This document shows positions 44,244 to 61,831 of a DNA stretch of 64,000 nucleotides, one piece after another. Made by a program: the position numbers and the translations under genes. The notes under the pieces were generated by a model, which saw only the letters and a program-made list of their open reading frames with translations, had not been told where the DNA came from and did no database searches. Numbering within the stretch: position 1 is the stretch's first letter; each line of letters begins with the position of its first letter. The DNA lies in NCBI GenBank assembly GCA_016584495.1, contig WAID01000006.1, positions 2,604,001 through 2,668,000 on the forward strand. The letters are read 5' to 3'. Source of the stretch: Celoporthe dispersa. Its lineage: Eukaryota; Ascomycota; Sordariomycetes; Diaporthales; Cryphonectriaceae.

Positions 44244-45712
44244 ATGGCCCAACACCTCCAGAGACCTGGTCCGCCTCTGCGGACCCAGTCCGCGTCCAGC
44301 TTTGCCGAGGGCTTCAGCGTTGCCCGGAACCAGGTGGACAAGGACATCAAGGAGCTCGCAGACCTCGAAGAAGGAGCCACACCAGACTCTGATTCCAACG
44401 AGGCGCCTGCTCTCACCGTGTCTGGCGACGCGACCCCTGCGAGCTCGTCCACTCCTCTCACCGGGCCAACTACACCAAGTCTCGACCCGGCTGTGGCCGA
44501 CGACTTCGCCTTTGCTTTTGACATTGACGGCGTGCTCATCCGTGGTGGCTCGCCCATCCCAGAGGCCATTGAGGCCATGAAGGAGCTCAACGGCGAGAAC
44601 GAGTATGGCGTCAGGGTGTAAGTCCCAAGTGGTCTCGTCCAGGTCCATCCACAAAATGCCAATTACTAACGTTTTCCGCTTTTGTTTTGTGCAGACCCTA
44701 CATCTTCCTGACGAACGGTGGTGGCAAGTCAGAGGAAGAGCGATGCGGTGACCTCTCCAAACAACTAGAACTCGAGGTCAGCCCTGGCCAGTTCATCTGC
44801 GGCCACACCCCCATGAGGGAGATGGCAAGCAAATACCGCACAGTGCTTGTGGTCGGCGGCGAGGGCGAGAAGTGTCGCGAGGTCGCCGAGGCCTACGGCT
44901 TCCGGGATGTCATCACACCAGGCGACATCCTCAAGGCGAACCACCACACCGCGCCCTTCCGCAAGATGTCAGCGGTCGACCTCGCCAACTCGCGCAACCT
45001 GCTCGAGCGCGGCGCCATGTCAGACATCGTCATCGAGGCCATCTTCGTGTTCGCCGACTCGCGCGACTGGGCCTCCGACCTTCAGATCATCATCGACATC
45101 GCCTGCTCCAAGGGCGGCCGCCTCGAGACCCGCTCCGAGACGTTCGAGGAGTCCCCTCCCATCTACTTCAGCCACAACGACGTCATCTGGTCCGCCAGCC
45201 ATGAGTACCCTCGCCTCGGCATGGGCGCGCTGCGGTCCATCGTCGAGCACACGTTCGAGAGCGTCACGGGCGGCAAGAAGCTCAAGACGCACGCCTTCGG
45301 CAAGCCGCAGGTCAGCACCTTTGAGTTTGCCACGCGGCTGCTACAGCAGTGGCGTGCGAACCAGCACGGCCTCGTGGACGGCAAGCCGCCGCGCACCGTG
45401 TACTTTGTCGGCGACACGCCCGAGAGCGACATCCGCGGCACAAATGCCATGAATGCCAAGAGCAAGGAGGAGTGGTACTCCATCCTCGTCAAGACAGGCG
45501 TGTACCAGGACGGCACGGTGCCTGCATACAAGCCGCGTGCTACCGTAAACACCGTGCTGGATGCTGTCAGGCACGGCATCAAGCGCGAGATGGACCGCAA
45601 GAGTGGCATCCTGGATCCAGCCCCTCTCAAGGGCCAGGATGTTGCTGCCATGAATGAGCCCGACGTGGCTATCGCTGATGATAACCTCGCCCTGGGCGTC
45701 GTGGTTGGATGA
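44244..45712 (+). CDS. HAD-superfamily IIA hydrolase, CECR5 type
   Basis: Two exons, 44244-44617 and 44695-45712, joined over a 77-base intron with branch ATTACTAAC; 463 residues. A disordered Ser/Thr/Pro-rich N-terminus of about 85 residues precedes HAD motif I (FAFDIDGVLIRGG). Motif II is FLTNGGGKS. A capping region, HAFGKPQ (motif III lysine) and VGDTPESDIRG (motif IV) follow, with a C-terminal VPAYKPRATVNTVLDAV region. This is the fungal CECR5-like branch of HAD-IIA phosphatases, often annotated only as HAD hydrolase or phosphatidyl synthase; substrates are not known. The N-terminus could be a mitochondrial signal, but the Asp/Glu content after residue 25 argues for simple disorder. A CAG/CAA repeat lies in the 3' flank. 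Confidence 0.9.
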
Positions 45713-49650
<3,938 letters not shown>

Positions 49651-51721
49651 ATGAGCGACCCCGTTTGCAGTATGAGCAACTCTTGCTCAGAGAGATCTGG
49701 TGCACACTGCCGCTCATCATCGACAGCATCATCATCATCATCATCAAGCCATGATGAATCCTGCCCGTGAGTCTACCTGGCTGGCACCAGCTGATTCAGA
49801 ATATCAGCTGACCAAGAAACCAGGTTGAGGAAGTATCGCGTCACGCAAGAATGCCTCCCGTCGCGCCTGGTGCTCGCCGCGATTCTAGAGCTGCTGGAAT
49901 CTCACGGCGGCAATTTCGATCTGCCATTCTCTGACGGCGAAGAGCGAAAATGCTCCACGCGCAAGTGCAAAGAGAAGTTCGCGTCTCCACGGGCTTTGGT
50001 CCACCATCTCACCTTGTGTTGCGACGTCTCCAAGGGCGAGGTGGAATGTCGGAGTCCCGGATGCAAGACCTGCAAGTGTCACGATTTCAAGAGACGGTCC
50101 ACAACAATGACTTTGAGGTCCACCATCGGGAAGCGGAAGCGCTCGCAAGACATAGACTCAGAGCCATGGCCTTCCCGTAAGGGAAGCCCAGTGGACGCTG
50201 GCGAAGGCGGCAGTGAATCTGAGGAGAGCAGCCAACACCAAGAGGAGACGTTGAGCTTAGAGTCACCATCAAAGGACCCGCACGAGATGGATGCAAGTCC
50301 TTTCCGGGCTGAACTGTTAGGGCCCTTTGGATTTAAACCCCCGGAGTACGTTCTCCAACACTCTCTGCCCAATCGAACAGCGTCAGGTCCGGACTTGAAG
50401 CGACTATGCACTTCGAAATCCAGGCAGTCTAATCACTACGGCACCTGTGAGCCGTCGACAAGATCAACGGATGAGCCCTTGCTCTTCAGTCCTCAGACGA
50501 CCACTGCAACCTCCTCGGCCACTCAAATGACACCAAGCCAATCTCCATGGACAATTACATCCTACAAAACATCCATGTTCGGGGAGTCACCGCACGAGAA
50601 ATTGCAAATGGCCATTTCGCCAGTGCTCCTATCGCTACAGCCACCATCTGGCAGTTTTCAAGACGCCAGTAGCCTAGGTCATGACCAATCTGCAGACCCT
50701 AGGGAATCAATGTTGACCATGAACATGGATGCAGACGATGCAATGAAGGAACAGATCTGGCGTGACCCTCAACCCGTTGAAACGGGCTTTGTCTTCGGTG
50801 CTAACCTTGCCACACCCATCACTCCTGGCGTATACCAACTGCATGATGACGAACCAGGGCGGGGCGCTGACGCTCTTCTCACATCTCAATACTCTCTCAT
50901 CAATGAAGAGGCTTTTGGGTTGTCTCTTCAGACCGAACCCCCTTCGCAAGCCGACACCGTTCCTAACTCGTTTGGAGGCGGTCAGCCTGTCGGCCACGCA
51001 CAATTTGACTTTGTTAGTACGCACTCCGACTCCTAGATATTAAGAAAGAACTTGAGCTGACAATATGAGTTAGAACAATCCTAGTGCAGTAGCAGCAGAA
51101 GCAACAGTCCATACACGAAACAATGCAATTCCAACAAGCCAAAAATGGGCCCCCTTGCAAAGGAAAATGTGCCAAGTAGGTCACAATCGGAAGATCGATA
51201 GGTGTCCGCACCTCGGCTGCAAGAACAAACCAAAGGGCTCTAATACCAAAAACTGGCGCTCTCATCTCAAACGGCATATGAAGACGCATGAACCTACCGA
51301 GAGGATCTCCTGCCCGGTCGCAGGCTGCGGAGCGACATTCGCCGCGGGCCGCGGGGACAACCTTCGGGCCCATGTAAATCGAATTCATAAACAGGAGAAG
51401 ATCACAGCTTCGGAAACTTCTGAGCACAATCTACTCAAGTCTGATGAGGCCCAGCCAAAGTTGTGGCCCAGCCAAGGTGTCACGACTGACTTTGGGCTTT
51501 GGAACATGGATGAGGACCATTCAGTCTTTGACCCAGGGCTCATGGAGCAAGGTGACATGTTTCTAAGTGGCCCGGGAAATGATCAGTGTACCTCACTTCT
51601 GCAGATTGCGTTTGGGAATATGGAGGCTGGAGCTGGTTATCTGGACACTCCCACTGAGAGACCGTCTGATCTTGGGCCCGAGGCATGGAATACCTATGTT
51701 CAGCACGATATTGTCCCTTGA
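49651..51721 (+). CDS. C2H2 zinc-finger protein, putative transcription factor
   Basis: Three exons: 49651-49766, 49824-51016 and 51090-51721. Introns are GT-AG (57 and 73 bases, the first with CTGAC branch); phases agree, 646 residues. A Ser-rich start (TCA repeat) leads to a first Cys/His finger (CSTRKCKEKFASPRALVHH, about 75) and a Cys-rich CRSPGCKTCKCHDF. A basic KRKR segment and a long acidic Ser/Gln/Pro-rich region follow. Near the C-terminus two fingers lie in tandem (CPHLGCKNKPKG..HLKRHMKTH and CPVAGCGATFAAG..LRAHVNRIH, about 485-550). This layout is that of fungal regulators with disordered activation regions. Targets are unknown. The gene is intact. Confidence 0.85.
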
Positions 51722-54700
51722 GTCCTCTCTATAGCTTGATTTTCATAGGAGTTAATAATGAATTACCACTTATCAAAAGTCAAGTATGTGCTGTGATAGA
51801 TCCCTTGCAGCGAATGTGATTGTAAATTCAGAACGAAGTCGTCGTACCCGTCGATCTCTCAAGGAAATGTCGATTGCACACGACAGCAAAGAATGTGCGA
51901 GTCCGACCGTCTACGTAGCTACATAAGGCGACCACTACTTCTAGGCAGCTGGTAGCGGTCTCCCCTTTTAGCTGTCGTATAAAGAACCTCCCTTACATCC
52001 AGACAAAGAGAATTCCATTCTTGTATGTGCGTGTACCATCCTACAGATACGGGAACACCAAGCCGGTTTCAAGAAAACTCATATTCACCTTAGAGTAGGG
52101 AAAGCTGATTTCCTTGTGATTAAATCATACCATTGGAATATTCCCTCTAGAATTGGAGCCTCACGTTCCTGGCGGTGGTCTTGAGACACCCTCCCGTTGA
52201 ACGGTGCCACAGCATTTTCTCTTAGCTATCGAAGGGCGCTTGCTCAACATCAGCATCGATCTCGCTACCTTCTTCGTGACAAAACTCATCCGAGCGTCCC
52301 GGGTCTGAAGGGATGTGCCGTTTAGAGTCAGTGGGGTATTGCGGAGCATCTTTTGAGGGAGAGGGTCAGTCATTACTCTGGGGGATGTCAGGCCGCGAAG
52401 CCCTTGAGGATGAATCATTTGACATGAGCAACCTATACAGGGAGTGCGTTAGCTTGCCTTTGCAGCTTAACACACGGTTTATCTCAGTAGGATCTTATCT
52501 GCCTTGTGGTTTATGCATAGTCAAAGGACATCTCAAGGGATACCCAAAGGGAGAAGAGGGTCAAGTTCCCTTGATGGCTCTCTGATCAGTTACGAAAAGG
52601 GCGACGAAATAAAGTCCGGTGTACAACATATCTGAAGCCCTTACAAGGGCTTGCAATCCTGTTACAAGGAGGGTAAAATCAGGTAGAATAGGGAGTTGGT
52701 TTGTTGTATAATAAGATGAAGGCTCAGCCATTGATGCGTGTCCTCCAAATAACTTTCTCACCAAGATTGGTCGTGAGCACTTCTGGATGCCAATATTGGA
52801 AGCACTGCCCGCATCCTCTGCCAAAATGACTGACTCACACCACAAAAGTTTGTACCATGACCAAGCTTGAGAAGTATCCTTTGCAGCTGGTCATTTTTGA
52901 GGATTGGTGAGCTCAGAAGCTAACCTCTCTGCTGACTACTAGGAAGACACACCAAGCTCAAAAGGGCACTTCATCTGTCACACAAGATAATCTCAATCAA
53001 CTGCCCTTTATTACTCGTATGGAGGACTATCTAAACTATAATTCAGCCTATGAGACACAAAAGTCGGGCCAGGAGACTCCGCATCGACAATCTTCCCAGG
53101 GGAAGTATCTTTGCAAATGGGAGGCCGACTTCCGAGCTCTGACAACCAGCCAGGCCAACAACCACAGCTCTGGCCAGCAGGGTTATTATCAAGGGCAAGG
53201 AAAGTGGGACGAGATGGATGACCAGGAAATGCCCAAGAGAGAACTAGGAGCCCTGGTGGCCAGTGACACGTTGGGGGTGGGAGAATGGGAGAATGTGTGT
53301 TTGACTTCTGCACGGGAATCTCCTCTGCCATAATTCATACTTCAGGAATCGTCTGGGTTTGCGATTCATTGTTGCACAAGTCTTGCCAGAATATTCTATT
53401 TCTTATACAACCAAGGGATTATCATGTCACAGTGGAAATAGGTTTGCGAACTTGAACTATTTCTCCTGACGTCCTTCGGCTCTCCTCTGATCAAGACCGT
53501 AGTCGTTCTCTGACCGTGGACAATATCCTGCGTGCAGGTGGTTTTGTGACGCGCCTGCGTGCCTTGTCCGCATACACGATCACCCTCAAGCGGCCCAGCT
53601 CATCTTGATTACATGTGCAGCCTGTACGCCGTGCAGGCTGCCACCTCCTCGATCAGGCGTGAGGGTCGCGGGCCGACTCACAGCCACTTGCAGCCTTTTG
53701 TCTCGGGCAGTTGTCATGGTGTCAAAGGAGCTGGCGCCGATTGGCACAAGAGACCTGGTCATGGTAGAGTTCCGATCGACAGCGGCCTGCGCCGATAGAG
53801 AACCCTGTGGCGGCGGGCGCGGGAGACCAATTTCAAAGTCGGGGACCGGATCTGAACCATCCCTACTTGGGCTGCCAAAAAGGAAAATGATATTCAGGGG
53901 ACCTCCTTCCCGGCCAACGAGACTGACGGTGAGGGTCGACAAGAGATGATCCACACTGCGGACACAGACCTGTCGCCCGTTCTGGTATAAGGTCGATCGA
54001 AGGTATCACGAGCTGCGCAGTGTGCAGGACCACGTCATTCCGCACATTAAGGTTGGCGGCCCGATCTAGAATGGCCTGGCGCCGGATCGGAGGGCGGCTC
54101 CTCTTGAGATGATGTGCGCTGCAAGGGGCTCTGGGGCCTGGGCCTGGGCGACTAATGCTGATGAACAACGGTCAGCTAATTACTCTTCTTCTCCTCCTAG
54201 TAAACGCTTGGCCCGGAGGGGGAAAGAGGAAAACAAAGGGAGGGGCGGGGGGAAGGGGTGGCTTTTTGAGAGAAAGATATCGAGGCCGTCATGAGTTCTC
54301 CGTCCACCTCTTGCTGGGACCTGAGTTTTGAAATCTGTCCTCGCTCCTTGTCGCCAAGAGCCCGGACGAGGTCCGTTCTGGGTGGGTTCTCTCATCAGAA
54401 TTCCTGGTTAGAGGGAACTGTACAGGCTGCCGGGTAAGACGGCACGCTGGCAAGGTCGGTCTTGGGGTGGCAGCCTCCTGCGTGCCAAGAGAAAGCAAGC
54501 CACGGGAATAAGACACTGCAACCTCGAGATGGATTCCCCCGCGGGCATTGTCCGGTGTGTGCGTGTGTCGTGTGTCGCCCAGCCACGGTTGAATGAAATT
54601 GAGGTCCGGGACATCCTGGCAGGTACCGCTACCACCGGACACCTGGGGGGCTCCCTCCTTCTCGGTCCTGCTCGCAAACAAGATGAAGGAAAGAAAGAAA

Positions 54701-56520
54701 AAAGAAGCATTAATAATAATGGCTTGCATTGCTGAATCACGGCCGGTGCTTTGGTGAGATGCGCTAGGAAAGGCAACACGAGTCTGACATGGAAATGCAG
54801 AGAGGGCCAGGGATTAGCAGGGTCTAGAAGTGCAAAGGACCATTCTGTGGCTGCATGGCTTTTTTTCCCTCTGGGCTCCGAGGGCAGTACCATGACGACG
54901 TCATGGTCTCCACCCACACCTTACCACACCCCCATTGCAGGCCCCCCTACCGCAACACGCCGTAGTAATACTATTGGCTCTGGGGATTACAGCCTCCTCC
55001 TCCGGCAGAACACAGCGCACAGCGCACACAGCACATAGCGACCACCGCTGAAGAAACCCCCCTTCCCCACAGGCCACGCCCTTCTTCTGGTACCGTTCTC
55101 GCTCTCTCTCCTCTCGCGATGCCCAAGTGCGTCGGAGCAGTTCATATATACCTGAACTCCTCGAGAACGGTATGCCATAGTACAAAGTCACAAGATATCT
55201 CTACCCCTTTTCCCCCCGAAAAAAAAAAAAAAGTCTTCTATTTCCGGCTCTGCCAGAGACAGAATGGCATATTTCAGAAGACTGATGTCATACCACGCCG
55301 CTTCTTGAATCTTCTAGAACCTGACTGGTCTCACCCGGCAACAAGGAGAAGAAGAGAAGGAAAAAGAAACAAGGAAATAGGGAGGAGGGCGGGCACGGCA
55401 CAGGAAATGACAGCTAAATATCACGACTTCCCCCCCCCCCCCTCCCATCCTCGTGCAGCCGGCCAGCCAGCCCATGACTCTCTCTCCTCCGTCGCTTAAT
55501 ATGTGTGTGCGTGTGTCTTCCCGAGTACGGATTAATTGGGCCCGGGCACAAGCTCGGTGACGGCTTCCGAGCTGACTGGCCCATTGAAGGCCCGTCCATT
55601 ACAGGCGCAGGTGGGCAGTGTGTGGGCACTGGCAGTGGCCGCGACAGGGCAGCACCAGTGACAGTGCCAGGGTACAGTGCACTGCTGGTAGTGGCATCTG
55701 GCGTGTTTTAGCGTGGCCTGCGGTGGTACCTAGGCGCGCTAGGTAGGGTCCTGGGGAATCCCTACAGCCTTTATCCGACCCTGCCTCAAAGTTCAGTTCC
55801 CGGGTTCAGGTCCCTCTTTCTTCGTCGGCCAGAAAGAGAGAGAGAGAGAGAGTCAGAGAGTCAGATTCAGTCAGAGTCGGTCGGTCACTCTGGTCGCGGT
55901 CTCCATCAACTACTCCTCCTCGTATTTTTTTTCTTCTTCTTTTTCTTTTTCTTCTTTCCCAACCCTTGGCACTGGGCACTTTCGTGTTGGGCTTTTTGAT
56001 TGTCCCGTCTCGCAGCGCGCCCTTGAGAGAAAACCGTCCACCACACCCGGGCTCACCTTTTCCTCCTCAGATGGTGCCATTCCTCCCAGCACCATCACCT
56101 TCGGTTTTCCTTTGCGACGCGGGAGAGGAGGGTCAGGAAGAGAGGCCGCCGGACACGACGACAAGTCATCAGCCAAGGCGCCACCGACAACCGCACGCCG
56201 GCTCCTGCAGGCTGAGGCTGAGAGCAAGGCCAGAGCCAGACGCCAGCCGACGAGCTTCATCTCTTCCCGTCTCGTCTGCGCGCCGCCCTTCTTGAGGCCA
56301 AGGGCGAGTAGGAAGCACGCGGGGCCCCCTTTCCTCGCTCACGGTCCCTAGCCGAGATCGAAACTTGTCGCGTCTGCACGCACTCCTCTGCGGCTGGGCT
56401 GCGCGCGCAGGACAGCGGCGCGACAAGACTCTTGCCGGCGTCCCGACGACCCGAGCTCTGATCGGTCGGGTCGATTGTGCCATCCCCCGCGACCCGTCCA
56501 GCTGCCGCGCGGTCGCGACC
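51722..56520. other. long interval without supported genes; leader of Prp24 at its right end
   Basis: Nearly 4.8 kb. One small plus-strand frame (53019-53333) is listed separately as weak. Other open frames on either strand lack domains. Simple sequences include a C12 run (55,431-55,442), a GA repeat (about 55,828-55,851) and a T/C-rich tract (55,918-55,960). From about 55,900 the DNA is pyrimidine-rich and is probably the Prp24 leader. The Prp24 frame is open upstream to 56,365. Confidence 0.5.
53019..53333 (+). CDS. weak candidate small protein
   Basis: A 104-codon open frame from ATG 53019. The protein would be hydrophilic, rich in Gln, Ser, Asn and Gly (TTSQANNHSSGQQGYYQGQG and KWDEMDDQEMPKRELG), without a signal peptide or membrane segment. 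The opposite strand is open over the same bases, so chance is possible. No family recognised. Confidence 0.25.
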   Translation: MEDYLNYNSAYETQKSGQETPHRQSSQGKYLCKWEADFRALTTSQANNHSSGQQGYYQGQGKWDEMDDQEMPKRELGALVASDTLGVGEWENVCLTSARESPLP

Positions 56521-59500
56521 ATGGCTAACAACCACGCGCCACCCATCGGCGAGGACGCCTGGATGAGCTTCATCGAGGAGGAGAGCCGCGCCCAGGGGAG
56601 GGGTCTCAACAGCCGCGTCGAGATCATCGAGCGCTACAAACAGGCCATCAACGCCGAGTTCGGCAGCATCAGGCTATGGACTGCCTACTGCGAGTACTTC
56701 TGGTCCCTGTACCTCGAGTGCTACTCCCGCAATACCAACGGGCAGGGCCTGTCTCACGAGGAGAGGATGATCGCCCGCGATCTCTTCTCCCTCGATGCCG
56801 CCCTGAGCCTCTGGCAGCAGGGCTACGAGGCTACGCGGTACCGCCTGGGCGACAGCCATGAGCTGTGGAACAAGTGGATCTCGCTCGAGATGGAGCTGCT
56901 GTCGACATCGCGGACTAACGAAGGCCTGCGACGCATCACCCACCTCTTCAGAAACCGCCTCCTCACCCCGCACAAGACCTGGGACGACACCTCCCAGATG
57001 TTTTCTACCTTCCTGTCCGAGTACAACCGGCCCGCCTACGAGAGCACGATGCGAGAGATTACGACATCTGCCCGGGACGCCCGCAAGATCTGGGACGAGC
57101 GGGAGGCGTTCGAGCTGAAGATCCTGAAGGCGCAGCACGAGGAGAGGGTGGGAGAAGAGAAGGCCGCCATGCTGGAGTATCTGGACTGGGAGATGAGGCA
57201 GAACAAGAAGGGCGCGAGCATGCAGGGCCTGCTGGTGGAGATCTGCCTCGGCCTGTTCTCCCGTGCGCTGACTGGCATGTTCTCGAGGCAAGACAGCACC
57301 TGGACCGACTTTGTGGTCTGGCTGTCGTCTCTGCATACCGTCGCGAGCACCGGCCAGGCCAGCATCCCCGACCTGGGCCGCCTCCTGCCGAACCTGCTCG
57401 ATACCCTGCAGCGCGCCGTCTCCCACTGCCCCTGGTCCGGCACGCTCTGGGCACGGTATATATTGGCCGCCGAGGAATCTGGCCTGTCCTACGATAACAT
57501 CGAGCGCATCAAGCATGCCGCCACCGCCAGCGGTCAGCTAGACAGGGACGGCATGACTGGTGTGATTGACATGTATGCTGCCTGGTGCGGCTTCCTGAAG
57601 CGTCGGGCTATGAACGCCAACGCGACGGATGAGGACTCCGACGTTGCCGAGATAGGCCTGACAGCGGCCTTGGAGGACGTCGACATCTGGGGTCAGCGCC
57701 TCTACGGCAAGGATTACAAGGGCGACCCCAACTTTCGCCTGCAACGCATCCACCTTCAGTACCTCACCGAGACGGGGGGGCCATCGATGTTGCCCGCCAG
57801 TTCTGGAACGACCTGGCCAAAAAGTCCATCTATGCAGACAGTTACAACTTCTGGCTCTCTTTCTACATGTGGGAGATGTCGATCTTCTCAGCGCACAAGG
57901 GGAGAAGTGTCAGGAGCCCGACACCTGCCAACAAGGCCGCCAAGCAGCTGAACATACCTACCCTGGCCACTAACGTCCTCGCTCGCGCTGTGAACCGGTC
58001 GACCATCGACTGGCCCGAGAAGGTGTTCGAGGTCTACTTGCAGCACTGCAACGATTATGAGCCGCCAGAGACAGTGCGCCGCGCCAGCGACACCGTTCAC
58101 AAGGGCACGAAGATGGTGGCGAGGCGCAGGCAGGAAGAGCAGGCGGCTGCCTACGAGGCGCAGATGGCACAGTACCAAGAACAGAGCCAAGCAGCTGCCG
58201 CCCAGGAGGGGACGCAGGACGGGGACGAGGCGTCCTCTAGGAAGAGGGTGCGCGATGACGACCCTGCCGAGGACGCCGATGCCTCCAGCAAGCGCGTCAA
58301 GTCGGAGGCAGCAGCCGAGCAGCAGCGCCTGAAGCGGGACCGGGAGAACACCTCCGTCTATGTGTCAAGCCTGCCGAGTGACGTTACGAAGACCAAGGTC
58401 CGACAATACTTCCGCGATTACGGCCACATCAAGAATATCGACCTCAAACACGAAAGTGACGGCAAGTCAGTCGTGTGTCTAATCGAGTTCGACGCACCCG
58501 ACCAAGCACAGTCTGCACTCCTGAGGAATGGCAAGTATTTTGGTCAGGCTCAAATCACGGTCACCCCTGCCACGGGCGTTACCCTCTTCGTGACCAACTA
58601 CCCCCCGCATGCTGACGAGCAATACATCCGCAACTTGTTCAAGGGGTGTGGCGACATCTTCTCAATACGGTGGCCCAGCCTCAAGTTCAACACACACCGG
58701 CGTTTCTGCTACATCTCCTTCCGCAGCGCAGAGGCAGCCGCAAAAGCTACACAGCTCGACGGCAAGGTATTGGAGGGCAAATTCAAGCTGGGGGCCAAGT
58801 ACTCGAATCCTGGTGCTAAAAAAGCAGCGCGAGGGCGCAATTGAGGAAGGGCGCGAGGTCCACGTCACTAGCGTGCCACAAGAAGCCACCGAGACCGATA
58901 TCAAGGCCTTGTTTGAGAAATACGGGAAGGTGGAGCGTGTTCGCATACTCTTAGACATGGCTGGGAAGAGCCGAGGAAGCGCATTCGTCGCATTCGAGAC
59001 TAAGGAGCAGGCCGAGACTGCGATCGCGGAACTGGACAAGATCAAGTTTCAGAACCAAATCCTGAACGTGGAGAAGTCTAAGCCAGTCAACTTCAAACCC
59101 GTCTCGAGAACCGGCCCATCAGCGTCGCCATCGCCTGCCCCGAGCGGTCTGCTCGACGAGGAGGGTGATGAGGTTATGCCGGACCGCGAAGACGGGAAGG
59201 TCAGGCCGAACCCGAGCGAGACGGGGCGGGCATTTGCAATCATGGGCGTCCCCGACACGATGAACGATGCGCGCGTGCGACTTCTCGTGGAACCCCACGG
59301 ACAGCTGTCGAAACTCACATTGCGACCAGACCATGGCGGCGCAGTTCTCGAGTTCGCCGACGCAGTAACGGCCGGCAAGGCCCAGCTGTCGCTAGATGGC
59401 CTGGAGGTTGAAGGGCGGAAGCTCAAGACGGGATCCGTAGGCGCGCTGTTTCAGGAGAAGGGCGAGACACGGGTCGACCGCATCGACCAGAAGCCGCCAG

Positions 59501-59863
59501 CATCAGCTGCCTCCTCAGGCAACAAGACCACCATGATGGCGCCCCCCTCGACTATGATCCGGCGGCCGATGCTAGGAGCCAAGACCAAGGGGGAGGGGTG
59601 GCTTCACCGGCGTGATCAACAAGGCTAGCAAGTCCGGTGACGAGGTCAAGAAGGAGGGCGAAAGTTTTGCCTCACACCCAGCCCCCAACGGCACCGGACC
59701 TGCCCAGCCTGTGAAGAAAAGCAATGCCGATTTCAGGGCGCTTCTGCTCCATAACCGAAAGAAGGACGAGAACAACGCGGGAGCCAAAGACACAGAGACT
59801 GATGGGGACAAGGGTGGCCGGAAGGTGGCCGCGGCCGAGAATGGTGCAGCCGCTGGAGACTGA
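56521..59863 (+). CDS. prp24: U6 snRNP factor Prp24 / SART3 type (three frame breaks)
   Basis: No introns. The start ATG 56521 (context GCGACCATGG) follows family length; about 1,113 residues if read through. The N-terminal 560 residues are helical HAT/TPR-like repeats. Four RRMs follow: from TSVYVSSLPS (about 610), TLFVTNYPPH (about 685), REVHVTSVPQ (about 778) and AFAIMGVPDT (about 905). The C-terminal SNADFRALLL is the conserved LSm-binding tail of Prp24. These parts lie in successive frames. The breaks are at the G7 run 57774-57780 (one base short), the A6 run 58818-58823 (one base long) and the G5-A-G4 stretch 59589-59598. Because the last motif is conserved in the final frame, the breaks are probably sequence errors. 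Prp24 anneals U4 to U6 snRNA during spliceosome recycling. Confidence 0.9.
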
Positions 59864-61831
59864 GTTGCATGGAAAAGCAAGCTGAGGAGTACTGCGCATT
59901 GCTATGTATAATACAACGAGGAATGATTGGGACTTGCATGCGAGCATCCTGCGCTGTTTAATGAAGAATGGGTGGGAGTGTTGTGTACAGCTCTGATCGC
60001 GTGGCGAGGGCAGGGGCAAAGGCAGGCGAAATGGTGGTCCTATTGACTATACCCCCGATATTTTCTAGCAAAGTCAAAAAGAAAGGAACAAAGAGAAGAA
60101 GGAAAAAAAAACATATTTGGCATGCAGCCCATCTTCCATATGAGTCCACTGCAGTGATTTGGTTGGAGAAGGTCGTGCTGGTTGACTCTTTATCAACCAA
60201 ATCTTGCAGTGGAACATGGTCAGCACTCGCCCGCAGCTGTGCGACACGAGCAGACCGTCTCTCCGTGACGTGCTGTTTATAGCCATATCCCACTCACGAT
60301 GCCCGTTCGGACAAGGATATTCAACTTTGCCTAGCACTGTTTCCCATCAGGTGTCCAACTCTAGTTTCTCTAGCATTAAGACGTTAGTATCTAGTTGGAG
60401 GTTTATTTTCTGGTTGTTAGGCTTTCTTTTGTTAATGGCTTGCTCGATCCGAACGAGGGGGCGAGAGAGAGAAAAGGGGGGGGGGACGTAGGTAGCCTGT
60501 CACCACATTTGCAGAGGTAGTTTCGCTACAGACAAAACCTCTGGGGGAATAGGTGAACGTGCACTCTAGGCTGTAGAGAACTATGAGCCACAATAGACGG
60601 TATGGCTTGGAGATCCACCTTGTTGTTGCTGTTCATGCTCTGATCAAGTGGAGCCTGTGGAAGGGGTTTTATTTTCTATTTTATTTTATTTTTAAAAAGA
60701 GCAGCATATTCCTACAGCATCAGCTAATGTGCCGCTGCTTGGCAAAAAAACAAAACAAAACAAAAACAAAAAAAAAAACAAGTAATATATACATAGTAGT
60801 ATTTGTTTGCGTTTCCACTATATTGTATACAGCATCCAAGGACATGGGGCGCCCAAGGTTGTAGCACCAGGGAGCCCCTCGCTATTTTTGATGGATCGTT
60901 TCGATCGGAACAAACAAAGGTCATGTGTTTGTTACCATCGGATGTTCGATGGAGTCTCCGTCTCGAGAGGATCAAGATTAGACGGAAAGCCGGCATAGGG
61001 AGCAAAAGCAATATAACCTTGAGCTAGATCTCGACAGCCCACTCCGAACATTTCTGTACTACACAGTACTCTATATCAGAGGCTGAATCTTTCTCAACGC
61101 CAAGAGTAAGAAGTAAAGTTTTTTTTTCTTCTTCTTTTTTTTTTTTTTGCAGACGCCGAATGACTTGCCCTGTAGACGTGCAATGCTGTCTATTATATCG
61201 GTGGCAGAGCAATTATGTGCCCGCAGGGCCCTGCAGTGAGGCCCTCTTCCCTTGGCAACTGTCCCGGGCGGCGACGAGGCCTTGGTTATTCCATCGTCAT
61301 CATCATCACATAACAAGGAGACTCGCTTAATATTCTACGTAATGACCGAGCCGTCTAGAACCACCTTGGCTGCTGAGGTTCAGGAGTTTGAGCACCTGCT
61401 CACAGCAGACGGGCTCCACCAGACCGCCCAACCGACGTTTCAAATTGACGCCCGCTAAGGAGGATTGGGCGAGGTTTCAAAACATGGCCGCCAAATTGAT
61501 CATTTAAGAAGGAAAAAGGGTGATGCGATTCCACTCCTCGAATTTTCCGCCACTCGCACACGGCGCTCTAGATTGAACGTGGTGGAAGGGGTCGAGGTCG
61601 CCCCTGAGGCCTGGCACACGATGCAAACTGGTCGTCTCGTGGGAACGATCCTGTTCAGGTTCTGATATACTTAAGGTGAGTTCCTCTTGCGAGGGAGGTG
61701 AGTTCTTCTGGAAGGCCTTACTTACTGCCCTCGTCTCAACAAGTCAGACCTCACACCACCCACCACCCACACTCTTTTTTTTCCCTTCTTCTGCTTGACT
61801 TATTCGTTCCAAACCCACGCATCCATTCATT
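59864..61831. other. intergenic between Prp24 and the GH5 gene
   Basis: AT-rich, with a G10 run (60,476-60,485), A/C-rich DNA near 60,745-60,780 and a T-rich tract (61,118-61,149). No gene is supported. Around 61,670-61,800 is the likely promoter and leader of the GH5 gene. Confidence 0.5.
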